From the NCBI GenBank assembly GCA_963714405.1, contig CAVQOH010000003.1, positions 89,936-153,935 on the forward strand: a stretch of 64,000 bases of DNA. Direction: 5' to 3'. Below the pieces are notes generated by a model. It saw only the letters and a list, made by a program, of their open reading frames with translations, had not been told where the DNA came from and did not search any database. This stretch comes from JAZGGS01 sp963714405 (GTDB taxonomy: Bacteria > Bacteroidota > Ignavibacteria > Ignavibacteriales > Ignavibacteriaceae). A program made the translations under genes and the position numbers. How positions within the stretch are numbered: position 1 is the stretch's first letter; the number at the start of each line of letters is the position of its first letter. Of this stretch, positions 20,456 to 29,077 are shown piece after piece.

Positions 20456-21547
20456 CTACTCTTCAACTTCATCTAAAAGATCTTCTCTTCTATCCTCTGT
20501 AAGTTCTGCTTCAGTTTCAAACGATTGAAGAGTTACATCCATCTGCTGGATTAAATTACGCTTATAATATTTTGGTGCAAAAACCGATCCGTCAATCATA
20601 TAAAATCTTTTTGTTTCTTCATCATAAAAAGTATAATTAACAAAAGGTCCGCCCATTCCTTTTATATTCAGTTCCCACAATCCCTGCGTAAAAATTGCAT
20701 ACTTCCCCTTAAAGTTAACTTCATTTGTGGTAAAGTAATCTTCAGCAACAATTACAAAAGCTGAATCACTTCTTGTGCGGTAAAATTTTTCCGTGACTTT
20801 ATCTCTAATAGTTCTAATTGAATCGGCATTTAGATATTGTGGTGAAGCATTTTCAACCCAGTGGATAAAAACCCATCTTTCCATATCGCTTCCGGGTGAT
20901 CTTCTTAACCAGACAAAATTTTCTTCAGAATTATTAGTTGCTACTTTAAAATCTGCCTGCACATAAATGATCCAGCCATAATCCTTTAAAAATTTTCCTT
21001 CAATACTTTTTTGTTCATATCTTGGATTATACAAACTGCTAAATAATCTTTCATCAGATTTTTTTTGAAATGCATATAAAAGATTATCAGCATTCTGGAA
21101 AATTTTAAACTCAAGCTGCTGCATATCTGATGCTGATATTACTGCAATTAGCTGATTCTTAGCCCATAATCCGTCTTTATAAACAATAAACTTTGCATCG
21201 TCTTTCATCTTTATTTCAACTGAAGAATCAACAATTGCGCTAAGAAAACCAGATGCTTTACTTCCAGAATTTAAGGGTGCAGTAATAACAATATTTTTTC
21301 TTCTTTTATATTTTTCTATTTCAGAAACGTTGATACGTTTTAATGTAAATAATTTTTCCGGCTGCGGTGTATAAATAAGTTTTTCAAACGCCGTTTCTAA
21401 AGCCGTTTTTAATTCTTCATATTCAACTGAATCTGCAACAACAAAAATCTCATCTTCAAATCCTCTTGCAGGTTTGTTAGATTGATTGCAGGAAGCCAAA
21501 AACATCAAAAAAATACAAGTAAAAACCAGTAGAATAAAAATTTTCAT
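20456..21547 (-). CDS. DUF4837 lipoprotein
   Basis: A 363-residue protein starting at the ATG at 21547, where it reads M-K-I-F-I-L-L and has a lipobox F-L-A-S-C near residue 20. An upstream ATG at 21613 would run into the preceding gene and bury the signal peptide, so I rejected it. The body fits DUF4837: F-V-V-A-D-S near the start, W-V-F-I-H-W-V, and G-L-W-E-L-N-I-K-G-M-G-G-P-F-V-N-Y near the end. The family is conserved in Bacteroidota and has no known function. It follows the kinase-like membrane gene by 2 nt, so they are one transcript. Confidence 0.85.
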   Translation of the reverse strand: MKIFILLVFTCIFLMFLASCNQSNKPARGFEDEIFVVADSVEYEELKTALETAFEKLIYTPQPEKLFTLKRINVSEIEKYKRRKNIVITAPLNSGSKASGFLSAIVDSSVEIKMKDDAKFIVYKDGLWAKNQLIAVISASDMQQLEFKIFQNADNLLYAFQKKSDERLFSSLYNPRYEQKSIEGKFLKDYGWIIYVQADFKVATNNSEENFVWLRRSPGSDMERWVFIHWVENASPQYLNADSIRTIRDKVTEKFYRTRSDSAFVIVAEDYFTTNEVNFKGKYAIFTQGLWELNIKGMGGPFVNYTFYDEETKRFYMIDGSVFAPKYYKRNLIQQMDVTLQSFETEAELTEDRREDLLDEVEE

Positions 21548-21549
21548 AA

Positions 21550-22218
21550 TTACCTCGGCACGTTTGATAAAACTAAATCTAAATTGGGAAGAATTGCCAG
21601 GTATAATATCCACATCGTAAATCCAACCGAAAGCGGTATAGACAGATTATCATCAATTAACCTGGAGGAAATATTTTCTACAACTGCACCAACAAATGCA
21701 GCTACAAATCCTATAAAAAATTCTTCCTGAAAGTTTCCGATTTTAGGTGTAAAAAAAACCACTATACATGCACTAACAAAAAAGGCTAAAGTTCCCTCGA
21801 GGCTTTTAAGTAAAAATTTATGTCTACCAAATTTTCTGCCTATCAGTGCTGCCATTGAATCACTAATAATTAATATTGAAAATGCGGTAATAAAAATAAC
21901 TTTTGGAAAGATAAGAACACCAATAAAAGCAGAAAGTAAAACATAAGTTGCACCGTTTAGTTTTTTTTGTTCTGTATCTATTTCGTGTTTGCGTAAAATA
22001 AATCCAAAAATTTTATAAAAGATATTACCGATGGATGGATGAAAATGCCTTCCAATATCAATAAGGAATGCAATAAATAATAAAATTCCGAGGATTGTGG
22101 CAGTAGTATAAGTTGAGATGAAATAATAGACAATAGGAATAGATAGGGAAAAGAGATGAATCAGTTTTCTAACCAGTTCATCCCTATATTCAATAGTACC
22201 CTGATCAATTTGGTTCAT
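21550..22218 (-). CDS. Diacylglycerol/polyprenol kinase-family membrane protein
   Basis: A 222-residue protein with about six or seven transmembrane segments. It has the family's conserved pieces: R-K-L-I-H at residues 16-20, S-D-S-M-A-A-L-I-G-R-K-F-G at ~123-135, K-S-L-E-G-T at ~142-147 and a late acidic loop V-E-N-I-S-S-R. These match the SEC59/DGK1/VTE5 group, CTP-dependent lipid kinases related to CdsA. The natural lipid substrate is unknown. It overlaps the ftsH 3' end by 14 nt. Confidence 0.85.
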   Translation of the reverse strand: MNQIDQGTIEYRDELVRKLIHLFSLSIPIVYYFISTYTTATILGILLFIAFLIDIGRHFHPSIGNIFYKIFGFILRKHEIDTEQKKLNGATYVLLSAFIGVLIFPKVIFITAFSILIISDSMAALIGRKFGRHKFLLKSLEGTLAFFVSACIVVFFTPKIGNFQEEFFIGFVAAFVGAVVENISSRLIDDNLSIPLSVGFTMWILYLAILPNLDLVLSNVPR

Positions 22219-24280
22219 CTTGCGGAGTAGTATCTTTTTGCTTACGCTTTTCCATTAGTTTCTGAACATGCTCAGGAACTTTCTTCTCTGTTTCGGGATC
22301 TTCCTTAACCAAAGGAGGTATTTCCTCTCCTTTTATAAGCTTATTAATTTCTTCAGAATCAAGTATTTCCCTTTCGAGTAATTCTTTAGACAACAAATGC
22401 AGCAGATCTATATTATCGGCCAATATCTTTTCAGCGCGTTCCATTGCCTTATTAACAATACCTCTGATTTCTTCATCAATCTCAATGGCAGTATTTTCAC
22501 TGTAATCGCGGTGTTTCTGAATTTCCCTTCCGAGGAATATTTCTTCCTCTTTAGCACCGTAACTTAAAGGACCTAACTTTTCACTCATACCCCACTCACA
22601 CACCATTTTCCTTGCAATTCCGGTGGCTTTTTCTATATCATTGCCAGCACCAGTTGTGTAATGATCGAAAACAAGTTTTTCAGCTGCTCTTCCACCAAGA
22701 GCATAAGTTATAACCGCTTCCAGATATTCTTTAGAGTAAGTATGTTTTTCATCTATAGGGAGATAACTTGTAACACCAAGTGCTCGCCCTCGAGGAATTA
22801 TGGTAACTTTATGAACCGGATCAGCTTCAGGAATCATACGTGCAACAAGTACATGACCAATTTCGTGGTAAGATGTAGTTTTCTTTTCTTCTTCAGTGAT
22901 GATAAGACTCTTTCTCTCCATTCCCATCATCACTTTATCTTTTGCTTCTTCAAAATCAATCATCTCAACCCGCTTTTTATCTTTACGGGCTGCAAGTAAA
23001 GCTGCTTCGTTAACAAGGTTTGCCAGGTCAGCTCCTGCTAAACCCGGAGTTCCTTTAGCCAGTACTTCCAGATCAACTGTAGCCTCTAATGGAATAGTAC
23101 GTGTATGAACTTTTAAGATACCTTCCCTTCCTTTAACGTCAGGCCGGTCTACAACAATTTGTCTATCAAATCTTCCAGGTCTTAAAAGAGCAGGATCGAG
23201 CACATCCGGGCGATTAGTAGCTGCAATAATTATCACACCGCTATTCTGCTCAAAGCCATCCATTTCAACAAGCAATTGATTAAGAGTTTGTTCTCTTTCA
23301 TCATGCCCTCCGCCAAGTCCTGCACCTCTATGTCTTCCAACAGCATCAATCTCATCAATAAATATAATACAGGGTGCACTTTTTTTCCCCTGCTCAAATA
23401 AATCTCTGACCCTGCTTGCACCAACACCTACAAACATTTCAACAAAATCAGCACCACTGATGGAGAAGAACGGTTTGTCTGCTTCTCCGGCAACAGCGCG
23501 TGCTAATAAAGTTTTTCCTGTTCCGGGAGGTCCAAGTAGTAAAACTCCTCTAGGAATTTTACCACCAAGCTTCTGAAATTTTGTTGGTTCTTTCAAAAAT
23601 TCAATAACTTCCTGGAGTTCAACTTTTGCTTCATCTGCACCTGCAACATCTTTGAATGTGAATTTCTGGCTGGATGCAGACATCAACTTGGCTTTACTTT
23701 TTCCAAATGAAAAGATACCACGAGATCCGCCTCCCTGACCTTGCATCCTGCGCATTATTATTATCCAAACAGCAATTATAAGCAGCCAAGGTAAAAATCC
23801 AACTAAAATATTTAACCATTCACTTGATTCCTTATCAAATGAGTAGTTTATGCCCTTTTCTTTCCAAACAGCTTCCTGGTCCTTAATCATTGGTTCGGGT
23901 ATATAAACCGAAATAGCCTGAACAGTTGTGCTGTTATTTTCGATAGTAATAACACTTTCAGAACTAAGTTCGGCCCTGAAAAAGTAATCGTTCAAATCTG
24001 ATTTTGTTATTTGTGCACTTGTTATTTTCCCAGGTTCGTTTAGCAGTTTTTCATATTCTGCAAAAGGTATTTCAACGAAGTTTTCATATCCTGATCTGAA
24101 CACCTGCATTAAAATTACCGCTGCAACAACAACGGCTCCCCATCCAAATACCATCCGAAGAATTTTACTCCAATCGAAATTATCTTCAGGTTTTTTTGGT
24201 CCGCTTCCTTTTGAATTGCTATTATTTCGCTTATTTCCTTGGTTATCGGTCATAAAAAATTTTCTATTAAAATGTTCCAT
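22205..24280 (-). CDS. ftsH: ATP-dependent zinc metalloprotease FtsH
   Basis: A 691-residue inner-membrane AAA+ protease that degrades unassembled membrane proteins and some regulators. Transmembrane segments are at ~43-62 and ~157-177, with the periplasmic domain between. Walker A, G-P-P-G-T-G-K-T, is at 250-257 and Walker B, I-I-F-I-D-E-I-D, at 305-312. Next come the second region of homology (A-T-N-R-P-D to R-P-G-R-F-D-R) and the zinc site H-E-I-G-H at 472-476. The ATG overlaps the hpt stop (TAATG). An alternative ATG lies nine codons later. The hpt-ftsH order following tilS is common in bacteria. Confidence 0.97.
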   Translation of the reverse strand: MEHFNRKFFMTDNQGNKRNNSNSKGSGPKKPEDNFDWSKILRMVFGWGAVVVAAVILMQVFRSGYENFVEIPFAEYEKLLNEPGKITSAQITKSDLNDYFFRAELSSESVITIENNSTTVQAISVYIPEPMIKDQEAVWKEKGINYSFDKESSEWLNILVGFLPWLLIIAVWIIIMRRMQGQGGGSRGIFSFGKSKAKLMSASSQKFTFKDVAGADEAKVELQEVIEFLKEPTKFQKLGGKIPRGVLLLGPPGTGKTLLARAVAGEADKPFFSISGADFVEMFVGVGASRVRDLFEQGKKSAPCIIFIDEIDAVGRHRGAGLGGGHDEREQTLNQLLVEMDGFEQNSGVIIIAATNRPDVLDPALLRPGRFDRQIVVDRPDVKGREGILKVHTRTIPLEATVDLEVLAKGTPGLAGADLANLVNEAALLAARKDKKRVEMIDFEEAKDKVMMGMERKSLIITEEEKKTTSYHEIGHVLVARMIPEADPVHKVTIIPRGRALGVTSYLPIDEKHTYSKEYLEAVITYALGGRAAEKLVFDHYTTGAGNDIEKATGIARKMVCEWGMSEKLGPLSYGAKEEEIFLGREIQKHRDYSENTAIEIDEEIRGIVNKAMERAEKILADNIDLLHLLSKELLEREILDSEEINKLIKGEEIPPLVKEDPETEKKVPEHVQKLMEKRKQKDTTPQDEPN

Positions 24281-24861
24281 TAAATGGTCGTACTCCCTTT
24301 ATCACTTAAAACATAGATTGATCTCAGATTTCTGTATTTTTGTGCATAATCCAGCCCGTATCCCAAGACGAATTTATCTGGAATATTAAAGCCAATATAA
24401 TCAATTTTTACATCATATTTAAGGCTGCCGGCTTTAACCAAAAGCGATACAACCCTCATAGTTTTTGGTTGATTTTTCGAAAAAAGCTTTTCAATGTAGT
24501 TTATTGATAAACCGGAATCAACAATATCTTCTACAATAATTATATCCCTGTTATTTACATCACAGTTTAGCTCTTTTAACAGTTTTACCTTGCCGGAAGA
24601 AATTTTTGCATCACCATAGCTGGAAAGTTTAAAAAAATCTATTTCACAATCTATATTCATGTACCGGATAAGATCTGATATGAAAATAAATGAGCCGTTT
24701 AATACACCAATCAGCACAGGAATTCTGTCTTTATATTCAGCAGAGATTTGTTCAGCTAGTTCTTCAATTCTTTTCTGAATTTCATCCTCAGCAATGAAAG
24801 GTATGAACTCTTCATTTCCAACCATTATTGATTGTTTTAAACTACTTTTGGTTTCCAGCAT
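24280..24861 (-). CDS. hpt: Hypoxanthine phosphoribosyltransferase
   Basis: Purine salvage enzyme that makes IMP or GMP from hypoxanthine or guanine and PRPP. The 193-residue frame has the PRPP loop I-I-I-V-E-D-I-V-D-S-G-L-S near residues 100-112 and an early conserved G-V-L-N-G-S-F-I-F. The C-terminal D-K-F-V-L-G-Y-G-L-D is typical. The listed ATG overlaps tilS by 25 nt. An ATG at 24825 (M-V-G-N-E-E-F-I-P-F) gives the usual family start and removes the overlap, so either is possible. Confidence 0.93.
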   Translation of the reverse strand: MLETKSSLKQSIMVGNEEFIPFIAEDEIQKRIEELAEQISAEYKDRIPVLIGVLNGSFIFISDLIRYMNIDCEIDFFKLSSYGDAKISSGKVKLLKELNCDVNNRDIIIVEDIVDSGLSINYIEKLFSKNQPKTMRVVSLLVKAGSLKYDVKIDYIGFNIPDKFVLGYGLDYAQKYRNLRSIYVLSDKGSTTI

Positions 24862-26213
24862 AATTTTAATATTTTTTTTGTTTTTCCTGTGATTTTAAAT
24901 CCATCATCAATTCTTAATCCAACCACCCATATAATTTTTCCCGAACTTTCTAATATAAGTTGCTCTTCTTTATTAAATGATGCAACTCTCTGTTCTGTAA
25001 GAAAATCAGATATTTTTTTTGAACCTTTCATACCAAGAGGATAAAACCTGTCACCATTCTTCCAGGTTCTTAGTATAAAATTATTTTTAACATCATCAGC
25101 AGAAATAAATTCTGTAAACTTATCATCACTATTTTTTATCTCAGTTAACGATGCTTTGCCAATTAGAAAGACTCCATCGTTTATTTTTTTTGATTTTCCA
25201 ACAGAAATTTTGAATTGGTTTTTCTTTATTGCTTGCTTTTTCTTAATTATAATGTATTTACGTTCACGGTATGCAGTAACGCCATTTGAAAATTCAATAC
25301 TTCTTCCTTTTTGTTTTTTTAGCAACCCGGTTAATGAATTAATATTTTCACTTGATAACTCTACTTTATGGTATAACGAGATAACTTTTTTAAAAAATTC
25401 TCCAACAATATTTGCACTAATTATTGAAATTTTATCCGATTCAATAAATAGTCGGTTATTTTTAAAGAATACCGAACTTACAATTATATCATCAATTATT
25501 TCATCCAGAGTTGCAGAGATATTTCTGAATATTTTTGATGATTTTAGAAGAGTATTATCAAGCTGCGGATTAAGTTTTTCTTTCAGTTGAGGAATAATTT
25601 TATTTCTTAAAAAATTTCTTTCAAACTCGTTTGAATAGTTGCTTGAGTCAAATCTGAATGGAATGTTTTTTGCATTAAGATAAAAAAGTATTTCATCTTT
25701 AGTAATTGCTAAAACCGGGCGGATGATGTTATTACGTTTAACCGGAATTCCAGCAACACCTTTTAAGCCAGCACCTTTAATTAAGTTAAGCAGTACTGTT
25801 TCTGCATTATCATTTTTGTTATGAGCGGTAGCAATCCTGGTAAACTGGCATTTTTTTGCAACACGGTTAAGCTCGCTGTATCTTATAATTCTACCTGCTT
25901 CTTCAACAGATAGTTTGTTCTTTTTGGCAAATAACTTAACATTTTTAGATGCAGTGAAAATTTTTACTTTGTTCTTTTTACAGAAATTAACGCAGAATTT
26001 TTCATCTTCAACTGCATCTTTCCCTCTTAAATTATGGTTTAAGTGAAAAGCAGATAAATGAAGATTATAAAGCTTTTTAAATTTTAGTAAAAAACATAAA
26101 AGAAATACTGAATCTGCACCACCGCTAAATGCAACAAGTACTTTATCTCCCTTACTTAGTAATGATTCACTGCGGATAAAGTTTATTATTTTCTGATCGA
26201 TGGCTTTAATCAT
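24837..26213 (-). CDS. tilS: tRNA(Ile)-lysidine synthase TilS
   Basis: Converts C34 of the CAU-anticodon tRNA-Ile to lysidine so that it reads AUA. A 458-residue protein with the PP-loop ATP-binding motif S-G-G-A-D-S near residues 30-35. A-H-N-K-N-D-N-A-E-T follows near 130. The C-terminal domain contains G-D-R-F-Y-P-L-G-M-K-G-S-K-K-I-S-D-F, a strong TilS signature. The reading frame is clean. It heads a tilS-hpt-ftsH string with overlapping ends. Confidence 0.96.
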   Translation of the reverse strand: MIKAIDQKIINFIRSESLLSKGDKVLVAFSGGADSVFLLCFLLKFKKLYNLHLSAFHLNHNLRGKDAVEDEKFCVNFCKKNKVKIFTASKNVKLFAKKNKLSVEEAGRIIRYSELNRVAKKCQFTRIATAHNKNDNAETVLLNLIKGAGLKGVAGIPVKRNNIIRPVLAITKDEILFYLNAKNIPFRFDSSNYSNEFERNFLRNKIIPQLKEKLNPQLDNTLLKSSKIFRNISATLDEIIDDIIVSSVFFKNNRLFIESDKISIISANIVGEFFKKVISLYHKVELSSENINSLTGLLKKQKGRSIEFSNGVTAYRERKYIIIKKKQAIKKNQFKISVGKSKKINDGVFLIGKASLTEIKNSDDKFTEFISADDVKNNFILRTWKNGDRFYPLGMKGSKKISDFLTEQRVASFNKEEQLILESSGKIIWVVGLRIDDGFKITGKTKKILKLCWKPKVV

Positions 26214-26318
26214 ATTAAAAAGCTACCTATTGAACCTACATCAAATAAAGAGTTAATCTGTTTAGAGGATACGTGAAAAAGTAAAACAATTAGTTTTAAT
26301 TTTTATATAAAACGGTAA

Positions 26319-26798
26319 TTACATTCCTAAGCTTAAAATTTCTAATTCCAGAATACCTGCTGGAACTTTAATTTTTACTACATCGCCAACTTTAGTACCC
26401 ATCAGGCCCTTGCCAACCGGTGAAGTAACTGAAATTTTTCCAGCCTGGAAATCAGCCTCTTCAGGTGAAACGAGTAAATAATTAAATTGCTTTTTGGTTT
26501 TTAAATTCTTAATTGTAACCTTTGATAAGATATGAACTTCATCATCCGGAAACAGTGTGTGATCTATAATTCTTGCCCGGGAAAGTACATCTTCCATCTT
26601 GCTTAACCTTAATTCAAACAATCCCTGCTCTTCTTTTGCCGCATCATATTCAGCATTTTCTGAAAGATCACCATGTGCCCGAGCTTCTGCAATTTTTGCT
26701 GCAATTTCTTTTCTGCCGTTAATTTTCATTTCTTTCAACTCTTTTTCTAACTCCACAATTCTTTCCCTGGTTAGATAAACAAAGTTTTCCTGAGCCAT
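26319..26798 (-). CDS. greA: Transcription elongation factor GreA
   Basis: Rescues backtracked RNA polymerase by stimulating transcript cleavage. I start it at the ATG at 26798 (M-A-Q-E-N-F-V-Y-L-T), preceded by AGAGAG. A longer upstream frame would run through the neighbour's terminator stem. That gives 159 residues, the usual length. The coiled-coil N-terminal domain carries A-R-A-H-G-D-L-S-E-N-A-E-Y with the two acidic tip residues D and E. The C-terminal FKBP-like domain includes I-S-V-T-S-P-V-G-K-G-L-M-G. It is about 105 nt upstream of tilS. Confidence 0.95.
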   Translation of the reverse strand: MAQENFVYLTRERIVELEKELKEMKINGRKEIAAKIAEARAHGDLSENAEYDAAKEEQGLFELRLSKMEDVLSRARIIDHTLFPDDEVHILSKVTIKNLKTKKQFNYLLVSPEEADFQAGKISVTSPVGKGLMGTKVGDVVKIKVPAGILELEILSLGM

Positions 26799-26833
26799 CT
26801 TTAACTCTCTTATTTTTTTTGATTTAAAAAAAA

Positions 26834-26860
26834 TTGCCACCGCTTTTTCAGCAGTGGCAA
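26834..26860 (-). terminator. Terminator behind the M1 peptidase gene
   Basis: An 11-bp stem (TTGCCACCGCT with AGCAGTGGCAA, one C-A mismatch) and a 5-nt loop. On the minus strand it is followed by a run of eight T. It lies between the M1 peptidase stop (26902) and greA, and supports the short greA start. Confidence 0.88.
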
Positions 26861-26901
26861 ACGCAAAAATAAGTAATTTACTTTCTGTTGTCAAGCAATA
26901 T

Positions 26902-28860
26902 CTACTTGATCAAAATCATCTTTTTAGTATCTATGAAATTTTCTGTTGTTAATGTATAAAAATATATTCCGCTGGTTAAGTCTTCAGCTGAAAAATCAAC
27001 TTCATACCTGCCTGCCGGTATTTGCCCATTAAGTAATGTAGTAATTTCGTTACCCAATACATCGTAAATTTTAAGTGTAACAGAGCTTGTAAATGGAATG
27101 GTAAATTTAATCTTTGTTGATGGATTAAAAGGATTTGGATAATTCTGCTCAAGTGCAAACTTATTTGGAATACTTGGATCATCAACTTCTGTAACACCTT
27201 GCAGGGTTTTTAAGATCCAGTTTCCCGGGTCAAAAATAAGTGATTGAGGATCACCCATAATCTCAAACTGAAAATTCTGCACTTGCTGGTTATTAAAAAG
27301 TGTGACTGTAGTATCACCTAGTGGAGTATTAAACTTAATTTGCACCGGTAATGTAAAAAATGAAGGATTGCTGTTAACAGTTTGTGTTATTGTTAGAGAT
27401 ATTTGATAAGTTTCTCCCGAAACATGAGTTTTATTCCAGCCAACAGTGTATTTAGGATAGTTCTCTCCGTAAATCCAATCCTGGAAAAAATAATTTAATG
27501 ATGATCCATAAACATTTTCAGCAATTTCCTGAAAATCTTCTGTAGTAGCAGCTCCATATGAAACTGTTGGATCAGCAGAGTAGGTTCTTAAAATGTTAAA
27601 GAAAGTTGAATCGCCCACAACTCCTCTTAGCATATGAAGTACGCATGCACCTTTTGCATAACTTCGCGCGCCGTTAAAAATCTCCCAAACGCTGGTAATA
27701 TCTTGTACCCAAATAGTACCTGTAGCCTGTTTTGCAAAATTCATTTCAGATTGTATCTTAGAATCATAAGCGGATTTACCATCCCTTTGTTCTTTGTATA
27801 ATGCTTCAGAATAAGTTGCAAACCCTTCATTAAGCCATATATGATGCCAATCAGCGCAGGTTATCATATCACCGTACCATTGATGAGCAAGTTCATGAGC
27901 AATTACATCTGTACCCCAAAAACCCATAGATGAGCAGGTTTGATGTTCCATTGCACCGCCCCATTCCATTTCTGCATGCCCGTACCGTTCATTAATAAAA
28001 GGATAATCCCCGAATTTATCACTAAAAACTTCAATCATATCATCTGTTTCATCAAGTAGATTTTGAATTCCGGAAAAGGATTCAGGGTAAACATAATGTG
28101 TGATTACCATTGAATCATTCACACCATAATGGTAGTAGGTATCGTATTGAAGATAGTTTGTAATTGCCAATGATATTAAATAATGTGCAATTGGATACCT
28201 GCTTTCCCAATAATAAGTTTTTGTTCCATTTCCATTATTTGTAGTACTTATTAATGTTCCATTTGCTACAGCAACTAAGTTATCCGCAACTGTAATCCAT
28301 ACATCTGATGAATCAGCTTTATCTGCGGGTGAATCTTTAACAGGAAACCAATCAGGCGCACCGTAAGGTTCACTCAATGTCCATATTATCGGAGTTCCAC
28401 CGTGATATCCAAATTCAAAACTTCCAAATCCACTCGAACCGGGTTCTCCCTGGTAAAACACTTTGAGAGAAAACGATTCGCCTATCGTGTACGTTCTATC
28501 AAGATCAATGTTAAGCTTATGATTTAAATGTGTAAACGTTGTTGATGTTCCGTTAATCCAGACAGAATCTACAGTAAGTGCATTTTGCAAATCTAGAAAC
28601 ACATTGCTAAGTGATGAAGTATCAACATTTGCATTTACCACAACACTCCCGCTCAAATATCGCGGTTGATCTGTTACTGCTAAATCCAATCCATAATAAG
28701 TAACATCAATTTTGGAATCGCCAGGATATTGAATTTTTGAGAGATCAATATTTCTTAAATATCTCTCCTGCTCAGATTTAATAATTTTATCCCGCTGGTT
28801 TTCCTGAGCAAAAAGAAAAGCTGAAAGCAATGCTAAACTAATCAGTAATTTAAAATACAT
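26902..28860 (-). CDS. Secreted M1-family metallopeptidase with T9SS sorting domain
   Basis: A 652-residue protein. A signal peptide (M-Y-F-K-L-L-I-S-L-A-L-L) ends near A-Q at 18-19. The M1 N-terminal beta domain follows. The catalytic region has G-G-A-M-E-H (a variant of G-x-M-E-N) and the zinc site H-E-L-A-H-Q-W near residue 320, with the third ligand in N-E-G-F-A-T-Y. The last ~85 residues are a type A T9SS sorting domain: Y-P-N-P-F-N-P-S-T near 570, V-T-L-K-I-Y-D, and a final K-K-M-I-L-I-K. It is expected on the cell surface or outside. Peptide specificity is unknown. Confidence 0.93.
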   Translation of the reverse strand: MYFKLLISLALLSAFLFAQENQRDKIIKSEQERYLRNIDLSKIQYPGDSKIDVTYYGLDLAVTDQPRYLSGSVVVNANVDTSSLSNVFLDLQNALTVDSVWINGTSTTFTHLNHKLNIDLDRTYTIGESFSLKVFYQGEPGSSGFGSFEFGYHGGTPIIWTLSEPYGAPDWFPVKDSPADKADSSDVWITVADNLVAVANGTLISTTNNGNGTKTYYWESRYPIAHYLISLAITNYLQYDTYYHYGVNDSMVITHYVYPESFSGIQNLLDETDDMIEVFSDKFGDYPFINERYGHAEMEWGGAMEHQTCSSMGFWGTDVIAHELAHQWYGDMITCADWHHIWLNEGFATYSEALYKEQRDGKSAYDSKIQSEMNFAKQATGTIWVQDITSVWEIFNGARSYAKGACVLHMLRGVVGDSTFFNILRTYSADPTVSYGAATTEDFQEIAENVYGSSLNYFFQDWIYGENYPKYTVGWNKTHVSGETYQISLTITQTVNSNPSFFTLPVQIKFNTPLGDTTVTLFNNQQVQNFQFEIMGDPQSLIFDPGNWILKTLQGVTEVDDPSIPNKFALEQNYPNPFNPSTKIKFTIPFTSSVTLKIYDVLGNEITTLLNGQIPAGRYEVDFSAEDLTSGIYFYTLTTENFIDTKKMILIK

Positions 28861-28996
28861 TTTTCTGTTCCCTAAAAAGTGAAAATAAACTCATTGTTAA
28901 AAATATGAAGAAATCATTTAAGAACAGTATAAAAATTAACCCCGAAATATAATTTCAATTTACATCGGACCTAAATATTGATAGGAACACTTAAAA

Positions 28997-29027
28997 TTGT
29001 ATAGTATTCGATTTATCTCTATCTTCG
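28997..29027 (+). promoter_or_regulatory. Possible promoter for the reprolysin-like gene
   Basis: TTG at 28997-28999 and TATCTTCG at 29020-29027 with 20 nt between. This resembles the Bacteroidota -33/-7 pair (TTTG, TAnnTTTG) with one change in the -7 box. It lies 50 nt before the ATG. AT-rich sequence makes chance matches likely. Confidence 0.25.
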
Positions 29028-29077
29028 AATAAAATAATTATCAGTATTTAATCAATATTTATCGGAGAAATAATAAA

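Noticed and set aside
20456..21613. Longer DUF4837 protein starting at 21613
   Set aside because: It would place 22 residues before a clear lipoprotein signal and overlap the upstream gene.
26319..26894. Longer GreA starting at 26894
   Set aside because: The extra 32 residues are the reverse reading of the neighbour's terminator stem and the T run; the ATG at 26798 has a ribosome-binding site and gives the family length.
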